A DNA stretch of 33,593 bases, taken from Synechococcales cyanobacterium RM1_1_8 (GTDB lineage: Bacteria; Cyanobacteriota; Cyanobacteriia; PCC-9006; JAAUQQ01). The translations under genes were made by a program, and so were the position numbers. A model generated the notes under the pieces. It did not search any database and was not told the origin of the DNA. It saw only the letters and a program-made list of their open reading frames with translations. The stretch is taken from assembly GCA_012032745.1 (NCBI GenBank), contig JAAUQQ010000007.1, positions 1-33,593 of the forward strand, read 5' to 3'. Each line of letters opens with the position of its first letter. Positions within the stretch are counted from its first letter, which is position 1. Positions 18,224-27,103 of the stretch are shown piece after piece.

Positions 18224-19366
18224 ATGGAGCAACGCCCTGGTGCGGTTCTCACCGCCGCCCCCCCGACGGCCCCCAGCCCGGACATTGAACTGCGGGATAT
18301 TCTCAAAACCTTTGCCGGGGAGCCCGCTGTGCAAGGTTTGAACCTCCAGGTTCAGCCCGGAGAATTTTTTAGCTTGCTTGGCCCATCGGGCTGTGGCAAA
18401 ACCACGACCTTGCGGCTGATTGCAGGCTTTGAAACGCCCACGGCGGGCAGTTTGCACATTCGCGGCCAGGAAATGGCCCAGGTGCCGCCCTATCGCCGCC
18501 CGGTGAATACGGTCTTCCAGAGCTATGCCCTGTTTCGCCATCTCTCGGTGTGGGAAAATGTGGCCTTTGGGCTCAAGCTCCAGCGGCTGGGCAAAGGCGA
18601 GCTGCGATCGCGGGTCACCGCCGCCCTTACCCAGGTAAAAATGGACCCCTTCGCCCAGCGCTTCCCGGCCCAGCTCTCCGGCGGCCAGCAGCAGCGGGTG
18701 GCCCTGGCGCGGGCCTTGGTCAATCGGCCAGCGGTGCTGCTGTTGGATGAACCCCTGGGGGCGCTGGACTTGAAGCTGCGCAAGGAAATGCAGCTAGAAT
18801 TGGCCAACCTGCACCGCTCCCTCGGCCTGACGTTTGTCATGGTCACCCACGATCAAGAAGAAGCCCTCAGCCTCTCCGATCGCATCGCCGTCATGAACCA
18901 GGGCCGCATTGAACAAGTCGGCAGCCCCAGCCAGATCTACGAAAATCCCCAAACGGCCTTCGTCGCCGATTTCATTGGCGATACCAACCTGCTGCGGGGC
19001 CAAGTGGAACAGAGCGATAGCGCCACGGTCAAGCTCGTGACCGAGACGGGGCTGCCGATCTGGACGGAGCGGCGATCGGAGTGGAATGGCACATTGCCCC
19101 AGCAGCTCATGGTCAGCATTCGCCCGGAGCGGATTTTGGTTTCCGCACCGGGGCAGATGGCGGGCATTGCGCGATCGCCCAATTGCCATGCTGGGCGGCT
19201 CAAGCAGGTGATGTATCTGGGGCCGAATATCCAATGCCAGGTGCAACTGCCCACGGGGGAGGAGTTGACGGTGCTCCAGCCCAACGGGCGCGAGCAACTG
19301 CCGGTGATCGATGCGGAGGTGGAGGTGTCTTGGCAGGTCCAGGACAGCCACGCCCTGGTTGCCTAA
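18224..19366 (+). CDS. potA: Polyamine (spermidine/putrescine) ABC transporter ATPase
   Basis: This is a 380-residue ATP-binding subunit. I use the ATG at 18224; an in-frame GTG at 18134 would add 30 residues that look non-conserved. Walker A is LLGPSGCGKTTTLRLIAGFE, the Q-loop is in NTVFQSYALFRHLSVWENVA, the signature is QLSGGQQQRVALARAL, Walker B is AVLLLDEPLGALDLKLRKEM, and the switch His is in MVTHDQEEALSLSDRIAV. The C-terminal 130 residues form the TOBE-type regulatory domain seen in PotA/CysA-type ATPases. It heads a four-gene cluster, potA-D-B-C, in which all transporter parts are present. Substrate is inferred from the whole set and could also be another PotD-type ligand. Confidence 0.9.
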   Translation: MEQRPGAVLTAAPPTAPSPDIELRDILKTFAGEPAVQGLNLQVQPGEFFSLLGPSGCGKTTTLRLIAGFETPTAGSLHIRGQEMAQVPPYRRPVNTVFQSYALFRHLSVWENVAFGLKLQRLGKGELRSRVTAALTQVKMDPFAQRFPAQLSGGQQQRVALARALVNRPAVLLLDEPLGALDLKLRKEMQLELANLHRSLGLTFVMVTHDQEEALSLSDRIAVMNQGRIEQVGSPSQIYENPQTAFVADFIGDTNLLRGQVEQSDSATVKLVTETGLPIWTERRSEWNGTLPQQLMVSIRPERILVSAPGQMAGIARSPNCHAGRLKQVMYLGPNIQCQVQLPTGEELTVLQPNGREQLPVIDAEVEVSWQVQDSHALVA

Positions 19367-19518
19367 TTGGGGCAGGTTTTCTGGAAATCTCCCTTTTCGA
19401 TGGCAACGGCTTGTCTAACAGTAACAGTCTGCGCTAAGTGTCATGGGGTAGGCTAGTGGCCTCAGCCCTGTTCCACCGTTTACCCCTAACAACGCTTGGT
19501 GAAGTCGAGCATGGATCA

Positions 19519-20732
19519 ATGAGCATGGATCAATTTTCACGGCGATCGCCCCGCCCTTCCACTCCCCGAACGCCCCAATCTGGCCTGAGATCGGGCTCGC
19601 GATCGGGCCTGCAATCAGATGTCTCTACAACTCGGCGGCGCTTTCTCAGCCTCTCCGCCGCCTCAATGTCCAGCATCCTGCTGTCCAACTGTGCCCGCCA
19701 GATCGGCCAGAGCCCCGAGGGCCAGCGGCTGGCGATGCTAGCAGCAGTTCTGGCGGCGGCCAGGACTTGGCGGTCTACAGCTGGGCCAATTACAGCGACC
19801 AGGAGCTGATCGAGAGCTTTGGTCAAGCGACAGGCATCCAGGCCCAGGTGGATACCTACGATTCTAACGAAGTCATGCTGGCCAAGCTCCAAGCAGGCGG
19901 CGGCCAGAACTACAGCATCCTGTTTCCCTCGGACTACATGGTGACCCAAATGGTGGAGCTGGAGATGCTTCAACCCCTAGACCTGACCAAGTTGGAAGGT
20001 CTGGATGCCCTGATGCCCCAGTGGCAAAACCCCACCTACGATCCGGGCAATGCCCACAGCGTTCCCGCCACCTGGGGCACCACCGGGTTCATTTACGATC
20101 CCGATCGCCTGGGCTTCGAGATCACAGGCTGGGAGGATCTGTTCGCCAACCAGGACAAGCTGGCCAACAAAGTCACGCTGATCAACGATGTGCGCGAGGT
20201 GCTGGGCTCGGTGCTCAAGTCCCAGGGCGACTCGCTCAATGCCACGGATTTGGAGCAGGTCGAGGCGGCCTATGAAAAGCTGTTGGCGTTTAAACCGGCG
20301 ATCGCCAACTTCATCACCAACGGCTGGGAAGATCAACTCGCCAGCGGCGATGTGCTGGTGGCCATGGCCTATTCCTCCGATGCCCAGGTGTTGATCGCGG
20401 AACAGCCAAACTTGGTCTATGTGGTGCCGGAGTCGGGCTCCTCGGTGTGGACCGACACCATCGCCATTCCCAAAACCGCCCCCAATCCCGAAGCGGCCTA
20501 CGCCTGGATCAACTACTTCCTCAACCCCGAAAATGCCGTGGCCTTGGTGACGCGCCTGCGCTTCGCCACCCCCAACCAAGCCACCTATGACCTGCTGCCA
20601 GCAGACTTGCAGGCCAATCGCACCCTATTTCCAGCACCGGAGATCCTGGCAAAATGTGAGGGCATTGCTCCCCTGCCCGATGCCGCAACCCAAGCCTACG
20701 ACCAATATTGGACCCAGCTCACCAGTGCCTAA
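19519..20732 (+). pseudogene. potD: Polyamine-binding protein PotD with Tat-like lipoprotein signal (frameshifted)
   Basis: Two frames join into about 404 residues. The first frame (ATG at 19519, alternative at 19525) encodes a twin-arginine-like signal, STTRRRFLSLSAASMSSILL, followed by SNC, which may be a lipoprotein cysteine although Asn before Cys is unusual. One added base at about 19725-19735 continues into DASSSSGGGQDLAVYSWANY in the second frame. From there the PotD/PotF-type fold is intact: GIQAQVDTYDSNEVMLAKLQ, the hinge region SVPATWGTTGFIYDPDRLGF, VPESGSSVWTDTIAIPKTAP and the C-terminal YDQYWTQLTSA. The protein would capture polyamine outside the plasma membrane and deliver it to PotBC. 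The break is another single-base deletion and is probably not real. Confidence 0.88.
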
Positions 20733-21684
20733 TTCATCAGGCCCCAGCTCGCCACCGACCCCGCTGCCGACCGGCTCTGGGCCGGGCTTCCCTCGCTCCA
20801 GGCGCAGCTTGGGCCTGCCCGGCTGGAACACTGGGAAACGACTGATCCAGCCGCTGATCCTGCTGGGACCAGCGGGGCTGTGGCTGGTGGTGTTACTGCT
20901 GTTGCCGACGCTACTGTTGCTGGAGCTGAGCCTGATTCCCGGCTTTCGCCTCGGCCAGCCGCCGGGGGCCTATGGCCTGGGCAACTATGTGACCCTACTC
21001 GATCCGCTCTATCTCACGGTGATGGGGCGATCGCTCACCTATGCCCTGGGCACCACGGCCCTCTGTCTGGTGTTGGGCTTTCCCGTCGCCTATTGGATCG
21101 CCATCCTCGCGCCCCAGCGCTGGCGCAGCCTGCTGCTGCTAGGCTTTATCCTGCCCCTCTGGACCTCCTCGCTGCTGCGGGCCTATGCCTGGATTACGAT
21201 TTTGCGGCCCTCGGGGGTACTCAATTCCATCCTGGCGGGGCTGCACCTGCCGGGCCAGGCCTGGCTGAACAATACTCCGGCAATTTTCATTGGCATGACC
21301 TACAGTTTCTTGCCCTACATGGTGCTGATTCTCTATGCCAGCCTCGAAAAGCTCGATCGCCGCATGTTAGAAGCCGCCGCCGATCTGGGAGCCCAGCCCC
21401 ACCAAACCTTCTGGAAAGTCACCCTGCCCCAGAGCCTGCCGGGCATTGCAGCGGGGAGCCTGCTGGTGTTTATTTCGGCCCTGGGGGATTTTGTCGTGCC
21501 CGACTTGCTGGGGGGCTCATCGAGCATGACCCTCTCGCGCTTGGTGTATCAGCAATTTCTGGGTGCGACACGCAACTGGGGCTTGGGGTCGAGCCTGAGC
21601 CTGCTGCTGATTGGGGCGGTGGGGCTGGCGATCGCCCTCCTGCTCAAATGGGGCAACCGCGATTCCGATGGTTCTCTGCTGTGA
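20725..21684 (+). CDS. potB: Polyamine ABC transporter permease PotB
   Basis: The product is 319 residues if the GTG at 20725 is used, which overlaps the potD stop by 8 bases; the ATG at 20680 is an alternative. After a Ser/Pro-rich N-tail there are about six membrane helices, beginning with LILLGPAGLWLVVLLLLPTL. The cytoplasmic EAA loop that docks on PotA is clear: RRMLEAAADLGAQPHQTFWK, followed by VTLPQSLPGIAAG. It forms the heterodimeric channel with PotC. The translational overlap with potD suggests coupling. Confidence 0.88.
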   Translation: MPNSSGPSSPPTPLPTGSGPGFPRSRRSLGLPGWNTGKRLIQPLILLGPAGLWLVVLLLLPTLLLLELSLIPGFRLGQPPGAYGLGNYVTLLDPLYLTVMGRSLTYALGTTALCLVLGFPVAYWIAILAPQRWRSLLLLGFILPLWTSSLLRAYAWITILRPSGVLNSILAGLHLPGQAWLNNTPAIFIGMTYSFLPYMVLILYASLEKLDRRMLEAAADLGAQPHQTFWKVTLPQSLPGIAAGSLLVFISALGDFVVPDLLGGSSSMTLSRLVYQQFLGATRNWGLGSSLSLLLIGAVGLAIALLLKWGNRDSDGSLL

Positions 21685-21719
21685 TCTTTCGCTGCTGTGA
21701 TCTTTCTTTAACCCTACCC

Positions 21720-22547
21720 ATGCGCCTTCCCCTCCGCTGGCAGTCTTCCCTGACGCTGATCCTGTTTCTGTTCATGTACTTCCCCATCGCGGTGCTGGGG
21801 CTCTACAGCTTCAATGCCTCCCGCTATAGCTCGATTTGGGAGGGCTTTAGTCTGCGGTGGTATCAACAACTGCTGGGCGATGGGCGAATCTTTTCGGCCC
21901 TGGGCACCAGCCTGGCGGTGGCCAGCCTGGCCGTGGCGATTTCTGCCGTGCTGGGTACGCTGATGGCGGTGGGCCTGGCGAAATATCGTTTTCCGGGCAA
22001 GGGGCTGTACCAGGGGATTGCTTACCTGCCGTTGATTGTGCCGGATATCGCGATCGCCGTTGCCACCCTGGTTTTCCTCAGCGCCATCGGTCGGACCTAC
22101 TTCGGCATCCAGCTCAGCCTCTGGACGATCATCGCCGCCCACATTGTCTTCTGCTTGGCCTACATTGCCCTGGTGGTTTCTTCCCGCTTGGCCGGGCTCA
22201 ACCCCCACCTAGAAGAAGCGGCCCTGGATCTAGGGGCCACGCCGCGCCAGGCGTTTATCCAGGTGCTGCTGCCGGAGCTGCTGCCGGGGATCGTGGCAGG
22301 TTGTTTGCTGGCCTTTGTGTTGAGTATGGATGACCTGCTGATTTCTAGCTTCACCGCTGGGAATGGGGCGAATACGCTGCCGATGGAAATTTATAGTCGG
22401 GTGCGGACGGGGATGAAGCCGGATATTAATGCATTGAGTGTGTTGCTGATTTTGGGGTCGGGGATGTTGGCCTTTGTGGCGGAGTTTTGGCGGGCGGGGG
22501 GCGATTCCTCCGGAAGCTTGCGAAGCAATCGCGCCCAGAGCAAATAG
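21720..22547 (+). CDS. potC: Polyamine ABC transporter permease PotC
   Basis: The permease has 275 residues, starting at the ATG at 21720 (MRLPLRWQSSLTLILFLFMY), 35 bp after potB. The frame is open far upstream, but that is the shadow of potB. About six helices are present. The EAA loop is LEEAALDLGATPRQAFIQVL, followed by LPELLPGIVAG, and the PotC-like FVLSMDDLLISSFTAGNGAN is conserved. The C-terminal residues SSGSLRSNR are encoded by a sequence resembling the 23-bp element found twice in the right-hand island, so the tail after FWRAGG may be an element-derived extension. Confidence 0.9.
   Translation: MRLPLRWQSSLTLILFLFMYFPIAVLGLYSFNASRYSSIWEGFSLRWYQQLLGDGRIFSALGTSLAVASLAVAISAVLGTLMAVGLAKYRFPGKGLYQGIAYLPLIVPDIAIAVATLVFLSAIGRTYFGIQLSLWTIIAAHIVFCLAYIALVVSSRLAGLNPHLEEAALDLGATPRQAFIQVLLPELLPGIVAGCLLAFVLSMDDLLISSFTAGNGANTLPMEIYSRVRTGMKPDINALSVLLILGSGMLAFVAEFWRAGGDSSGSLRSNRAQSK
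22509..22531. repeat. Diverged copy of the 23-bp small dispersed element
   Basis: CGGAAGCTTGCGAAGCAATC matches the element at 29487 and 29883 when three one-base gaps are allowed. It keeps the GCTT/AAGC mini-hairpin and the flanking CGGA and CAATCG. It lies in frame at the 3' end of potC. Confidence 0.45.
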
Positions 22548-22579
22548 TTCACCTCGATTCCGGGTTGGGGAGCTTGCTC

Positions 22580-22694
22580 GGCACTGTCTCGCTTGGGCAC
22601 TGTCTCGCTTGGGGGTGGTACCTCCTGGAAGCTAGCCAAACCCTAGGCTTCAACTACGAGATTTGGTCGATCACCCCTTTAGAGAACAGTGCCC
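22580..22694. mobile_element. MITE-like element, copy B
   Basis: This second copy of the element at 12399-12502 has four mismatches over about 97 bases. Its ends are GGGCACTGT at 22595-22603 and ACAGTGCCC at 22686-22694. The left 16 bases (GGCACTGTCTCGCTTG) are duplicated in tandem at 22580-22595 and 22596-22611. It lies in the 154-bp gap between potC and the convergent CocE-type gene. No flanking target duplication is obvious. Confidence 0.85.
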
Positions 22695-22701
22695 ACTGTG
22701 C

Positions 22702-24414
22702 TCAGCTTGATGGGCGTGGAACAGGCAGGTGCTGGGGCAACAGCAGCCGAGACGGGCGATCGCTCCCACTCAAAATCCGCAGCGTGATCACCTGCTGCTC
22801 CAGTTGGCTGGCCACATTGGGGTGCTGCCCCGTACCTGGATTGACGCCATAGGCTGGAAAACAGGCGGCGCTAAGGCTCAGCCGCAAACCGTGGCCGGGG
22901 GGAATGGTGCAGCAAGTCGCCTGGAGTTCGATGCGGTAGGGCCCAGCGGACTGTTTGTCTGCCGGGGCGATGTGCAGATAGCCCTGGGAGAGGTGGAAGC
23001 TGCTGCCATCGGGCCTCAGCTCCGAAAGCACCGCACAGAGGTCAAAGCTGGGAGCTTCGGTTTCGCAGTAGACCTCCAGGGCGATCGCCCCGGCCAGGGT
23101 CAGCTCCGCCCCCAAGGGGGCCGTGCTATAGGTCAAAACATCGCTGCGGGCTTCGATCGCGCTCCGCTCCACCGGGCCATTGGGCCAGGCGGCATGGCCC
23201 CCCAGGGAAGGCACGGGACGCCAGGGGTCATGGACAAGGATGTCTTCGATCATCGCGGTTTGGGCGATCGCGGGCTGGGCGATCGCGGCTTGACGCAATT
23301 CCCCAGCGCCCTCGTCCAGGGCGGCGAAACCATTGCTGAACAGTTCATAGACCTGGGGGGCTGGGGTGGGCCAGGTGGGGTGCGATCGCCAAGCATTGCC
23401 CCCCATCTCAAACAGCGACACAGGCTGCTGCCCCAACAGACCGCGATCTTCGCCCTTCAAAAAGTGATCAAACCAACGCACCTGGAGTCGATCGATCGGA
23501 CTGACCGCCGCCGGACCAAAATCCAATGCCCCCACCCGCCGCCCCCAGGGCAGATGGCCCCAAGGCCCCACCCAGAGGTGCTGGGGCGACTGCATTTGCA
23601 GCGGGCTGTCGGGGCTGGCCACGCGCTGGTACAGATTCAGCGTGCCGCGCAGGTAGGGATCGAACCAGCCGCCAATGTGGAGCATGGGCAGGTCCACATC
23701 GGTGAGGTTGGGCACCAGGGATTGCCAGTAGGCTTGATCGCCGCTGCTCTGTTCCACCCAGTCGTGGTAAAAGGACTCCGGCGCAAACTGAGTCAGCAGG
23801 GCTGGCTGGCTGGGCCGTTCTTCTCCTGGCGGAGGCTGGCTGGGGGCCAGGGCAGCGGCTCGCAGGGCGGCATAGGCGGTGGCATCGCCCCGGATGCGGG
23901 CGGTCTCAGCGGCAATTTGGATCGCCCAGGCCAGGCTGGCTTGCAGGCAAAAGGCCCCGCCCTCATAGGCCCAATCGCAGTAGAGGTCGTAGGCCACCAT
24001 CGCGGGACAAAGGGCCTTGAGCGGCTCCGGGGAGCGGGATGCGGCGTAGAGCTGGGTCATGCCCTGGTAGGAAAAGCCATACATGCCGACGCTACCGCTG
24101 CTGTCGGGCAGGGCGGCAGCCCAGTAGATGCTGTCTTCGCCATCGTTGGTTTCCGAGGCAAATAGCTGGAAGTCGCCCTCGGAACTGCCCCGGCCCCGCA
24201 CATCTTGGATGATGACAATGTAGCCCTGGGCGGCGTACCAGCGGGGATGGGCATAGACGACGGTGGAGGCGATCGCCCGGCCATAGGGCTGTCGCATCAG
24301 CAACACCGGAAAGGGGCCGGGGCCGGGGGGGCGATAGAGATCGGCATCGAGGCGGGTGCCGTCGCGGGTGGTCATGGAGACCGTTGTTCGCGTCACTGGG
24401 GTTTGAGTGGCCAT
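22702..24414 (-). CDS. CocE/NonD-family (S15-type) hydrolase
   Basis: This 570-residue protein has the family layout of an alpha/beta-hydrolase domain, a helical cap and a C-terminal jelly roll. The N-terminus VSMTTRDGTRLDADLYRPPG and IIQDVRGRGSSEGDFQLF are typical. The catalytic triad can be placed as Ser in SVGMYGFSYQGMTQLYAA, Asp in LHIGGWFDPYLRGTLNLY, and His in WVGPWGHLPWGRR. The C-terminal domain from about residue 430 (EARSDVLTYSTAPLGAELTL) matches the X-Pro dipeptidyl-peptidase C-terminal region. Members hydrolyse acyl esters or amides, including cocaine esterase and alpha-amino-acid ester hydrolases. The natural substrate here is unknown. There is no signal peptide. Confidence 0.9.
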   Translation of the reverse strand: MATQTPVTRTTVSMTTRDGTRLDADLYRPPGPGPFPVLLMRQPYGRAIASTVVYAHPRWYAAQGYIVIIQDVRGRGSSEGDFQLFASETNDGEDSIYWAAALPDSSGSVGMYGFSYQGMTQLYAASRSPEPLKALCPAMVAYDLYCDWAYEGGAFCLQASLAWAIQIAAETARIRGDATAYAALRAAALAPSQPPPGEERPSQPALLTQFAPESFYHDWVEQSSGDQAYWQSLVPNLTDVDLPMLHIGGWFDPYLRGTLNLYQRVASPDSPLQMQSPQHLWVGPWGHLPWGRRVGALDFGPAAVSPIDRLQVRWFDHFLKGEDRGLLGQQPVSLFEMGGNAWRSHPTWPTPAPQVYELFSNGFAALDEGAGELRQAAIAQPAIAQTAMIEDILVHDPWRPVPSLGGHAAWPNGPVERSAIEARSDVLTYSTAPLGAELTLAGAIALEVYCETEAPSFDLCAVLSELRPDGSSFHLSQGYLHIAPADKQSAGPYRIELQATCCTIPPGHGLRLSLSAACFPAYGVNPGTGQHPNVASQLEQQVITLRILSGSDRPSRLLLPQHLPVPRPSS

Positions 24415-24420
24415 GGTTTA

Positions 24421-24480
24421 GGTGACGGGCAGGTTGGGTGACGGGCAGGTTGGGTGACGGGCAGGTTGGGTGATGGGCAA
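24421..24480. repeat. 16-bp tandem repeat, nearly four copies
   Basis: GGTGACGGGCAGGTTG occurs at 24421, 24437 and 24453, and a partial copy (GGTGATGGGCAA) at 24469. It begins six bases upstream of the CocE-type start codon on the other strand, so it forms that gene's leader and may alter translation. Confidence 0.95.
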
Positions 24481-24514
24481 TAGCCACATGATTGTTGGGC
24501 ATTCTACTCAGAAT

Positions 24515-24550
24515 CTAGGTTCTGCCGAGGGCCTAGGTTCTGCCGGGGGC
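24515..24550. repeat. 18-bp tandem repeat, two copies
   Basis: TAGGTTCTGCCGAGGGCC at 24515-24532 and a one-base variant at 24533-24550, just upstream of the small CxxC gene. Confidence 0.9.
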
Positions 24551-24587
24551 CTGGGTTACCATGGAGGCAACTGCAATCGGTCACACC

Positions 24588-24872
24588 ATGGATACCAATC
24601 CGTTTAGCCCTACCCCACCGGACTGGGCCATCAAAGCCACCCATGGGGTGCCTTTTTGCTGTCCGACTTGTCAGGCTTCGCCCCAGGCGGCGAAACAGGT
24701 TTGGGTCAACCGGCGATCGCCCGTGTTCATCGAGGGGTTCAACCGCCGCAAGTGGCAGGAGTTTTACCTCTGCGAATGCGATACGCCCTGGTGGGGCTGG
24801 AGTAGCGATCGCGAGCTGCCGGATTGGCTGCAAGAGCGCAATGCCCGCCAAGATGCCGCTGAGAATAATTAG
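24588..24872 (+). CDS. Small CxxC protein, unknown function
   Basis: The product is 94 residues from the ATG at 24588 (MDTNPFSPTPPDWAIKATHG); an in-frame ATG at 24561 would add nine residues. Two cysteine groups, PFCCPTCQAS and YLCECDTPWWGW, are separated by about 35 residues and could bind one zinc ion. Aromatic and charged residues dominate the rest (FIEGFNRRKWQEFYL). It looks like a cyanobacterial conserved hypothetical protein, but I do not recognise a named family. It lies between two minus-strand genes and has its own short leader containing the 18-bp repeat. Confidence 0.65.
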   Translation: MDTNPFSPTPPDWAIKATHGVPFCCPTCQASPQAAKQVWVNRRSPVFIEGFNRRKWQEFYLCECDTPWWGWSSDRELPDWLQERNARQDAAENN

Positions 24873-24911
24873 CGTTTAGAGATTAGATCCCCCAGCACCG
24901 CCCCCACACCG

Positions 24912-25427
24912 TTACTCATAAATCACCAAGGACTCCACGGGCACCGCCGGTAGCTTGGCGCGGCCCGCCAGCCCGGCTAGCTCGATCGCAAAGATAAACC
25001 CCGCCAGGGTCGCTTCCGTTTGGTCGATCAATTGGGCGGCGGCCTGGGCCGTGCCCCCCGTTGCCAGCAAATCATCCACAATCACCGCTCGACTGCCCGG
25101 AGCCAGGGCATCTTGGTGGAGTTCGAGGCGATCGCTGCCATATTCCAAGGCATAGTCCATCCCATGGATTGCAGCGGGCAGCTTGCCCGGCTTGCGCACG
25201 GGCACAAAGCCCACCCCCAGCCGATCCGCCAGGGGCATCCCAAAAATAAACCCTCGGGATTCAATGCCGATGATATAGTCCGGTGAGAGGGCCGCACAGC
25301 GATCGGTGAGCTGATCCAGGGCATATTTCAGTCCCGCCGCATCCTGCAACAGCGTCGTGATATCGCGAAATAGAATCCCCGGCTTGGGGAAATCGGGCAC
25401 ATCGCGGATGAGGGCTTTGAGATCCAA
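24912..25427 (-). CDS. apt: Adenine phosphoribosyltransferase
   Basis: The enzyme salvages adenine with PRPP to AMP in the cytoplasm. I place the start at the TTG at 25427, giving [20 protein letters not shown], because GGAG lies about eight bases upstream and this matches the usual N-terminus. An ATG at 25505 would add 26 unrelated residues and overlap the upstream gene. At 171 residues the length is normal. The PRPP-binding loop is [20 protein letters not shown], and the Apt-type [18 protein letters not shown] is intact. It follows the CrtISO-like gene on the same strand by about 54 bp. Confidence 0.93.
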   Translation of the reverse strand: MDLKALIRDVPDFPKPGILFRDITTLLQDAAGLKYALDQLTDRCAALSPDYIIGIESRGFIFGMPLADRLGVGFVPVRKPGKLPAAIHGMDYALEYGSDRLELHQDALAPGSRAVIVDDLLATGGTAQAAAQLIDQTEATLAGFIFAIELAGLAGRAKLPAVPVESLVIYE

Positions 25428-25480
25428 GGGTTTCAGCTCCAATGAAGGGTGGGTGTGGGCCGCAGACAGGCCGTGAGAAA

Positions 25481-26977
25481 CTAATCCTTGAGCATATTCG
25501 CACACATCACCCCAGAGGCGACCACGGCGGGGACGCCAATGCCGGGGCGGGTGCTATCGCCCACGCAGTAAAGGTTTGCGATGGGGGTTCGGGGGCCGGG
25601 AAACTGGCCCTGGCCAGCGGCGATCGCGGTCCATAGCTCCCTGATGGCGGCGCAGGTAGCGGGCATGGGTGAGGGGACTGCCGATCAAACTGAGGGCGAG
25701 GCGACTGTCCAGGTCTGGAATGATCCGCGCCAAGGCCCGGAACAAAGGCTCGGCTCGGCGCTGTTTCTGGTCGCGCCGGTCTTGGGCAGGCTGGTTCTGG
25801 GCTTGGGCCACCCAGTTGGCATAGGGCTCCAAGGTATAGGCATGGATGACATGGTGGCCCGGTGGAGCCAGGCTGGCATCCCAAACCGAAGGGATGGAAA
25901 TCATACAGGTGTTGCCCGGCTGGGTGATGTCTTGATCCAGGTCATGGACGACGACATGGTGGCCGGTCAAGCCCCCTAGGCCCTCGGCGCGAATGCCCAG
26001 GTGCAGGTGCATAAAGCTGTCCACAGCCGGGGTCGCCAGGCGGCGCTGGCGCTCCTCCTCGGCCAGGGCCCCGGTGGGCAGCAAATGCCCGTAGGTATCC
26101 CAGACCGTGGCATTGGAAATCACCCGCTGGGCCTGGAGCACTGCGCCAGTTTTGAGCCGGACCCCCACCGCCCGGCCTGCCTCTAGGGCAATCTGCGTCA
26201 CAGGGCTGCCCAGGCGCAGCTCGCCGCCGTGGCGTTTTAGGGCGCGCACCAGGGCGGCGACGATCGCCCCGCTGCCCCCCAGGGATAGTCAATGGTTGTG
26301 CGATCGCGCTCGCCCAACATGAACGCCACCTCCGGGGCGACGGTGCCATGGGCCTTGAGCCCAGAGAGCAAAAAACATTCCAGATCGATCAGGCGACGCA
26401 CCCAGGGATCTTGCACCGTGGCATCCATGATCTGGCCGACGGAGGCTTGGAGCATCGGCAGCCGAGTGGCAAGTTGGAGCAGCTCGCGGGGATAGCGGCC
26501 CAGCAATTGGGGAAACAGCTTCCAATCCCCCCGCAGCTCTGTCAGCGGCAGGCCCTGGAGGCCCCGGTAGAGGTGGAGCATTCGCTGCTCAAACCGCTGG
26601 AATTCTGCGGCCCCCTGGGGGGTCACCTGGGCCAGAGCGGCTCGGTAGTCTGCCAGCTTGCGGTAGATCGGCAAGCTGCGATCGGGGAAGTGGTAGTGGC
26701 CTAGGGGGTCGTAGGCGATCGCCGCCAGGGATTCCCCCAGTTGGGCCAGCACCTGGGTGAGGGGATTGCCCGAGGCCGGATCGGTCAAGCCACAGTAGAA
26801 CGATGGCCCCGAATCAAAGTGAAAGCCCTGGCGCTCGAAGCTGTGGGCTGCGCCTCCGGCCAGGCTGTGGCTTTCGCACACCAGGGTGGATTGGCCCGCT
26901 TGGGCCAGGAGCGCAGCGGTGGTGAGGCCCCCAAGGCCGCTGCCGATGATGATGTTTTGGTAGGCGGTGGCGGCCAT
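25481..26977 (-). pseudogene. CrtISO/phytoene-desaturase-like FAD oxidoreductase (three frameshifts)
   Basis: Joined frames give about 499 residues. The start is the ATG at 26977 (MAATAYQNIIIGSGLGGLTT), with a Rossmann motif and then ESHSLAGGAAHSFERQGFHF. The frame breaks after TIDYPWG. One more base in the six-C run at 26275-26280 restores GSGAIVAALVRALKRHGGEL. Two further single-base deletions, at 25638/25639 and 25627/25628, restore GSYGPAIAAGQGQFPGP. The C-terminal FAD contact is [20 protein letters not shown]. The family includes prolycopene isomerase, carotene desaturases and ketolases. The C-terminus differs from what I remember of CrtH, so I leave the substrate open. Three close deletions with all motifs intact point to sequence error. 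Confidence 0.8.
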
Positions 26978-27061
26978 GGTGGTGCTTGGAGCTGGGTTGG
27001 CCCGCGAATAAGGGTGAGAATTGAACAATGAGTGGATCGGACCAGGCTCGCCCCGGTCACT

Positions 27062-27103
27062 CCATCAGTGCGGGGCCATCGGTGCGGGGCCATCAGTGCG
27101 GGG
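27062..27103. repeat. 14-bp tandem repeat, three copies, spanning a stop codon
   Basis: CCATCAGTGCGGGG at 27062-27075, a one-base variant at 27076-27089 and an exact copy at 27090-27103. The TCA inside the last copy is the stop codon, on the minus strand, of the MBL-fold gene. Confidence 0.93.

Noticed and set aside
20880-21719. Long upstream extension of the potC frame
   Set aside because: The extra 280 codons are the alternate frame of potB. PotC homology begins at the ATG at 21720.
22729-24165. Open frame of 478 codons on the plus strand, antisense to the CocE-type gene
   Set aside because: It lies wholly inside a gene with a clear catalytic triad and domain layout on the other strand. 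The translation is Gly/Ala/His/Gln-rich without motifs, as expected of a GC-rich antisense frame.
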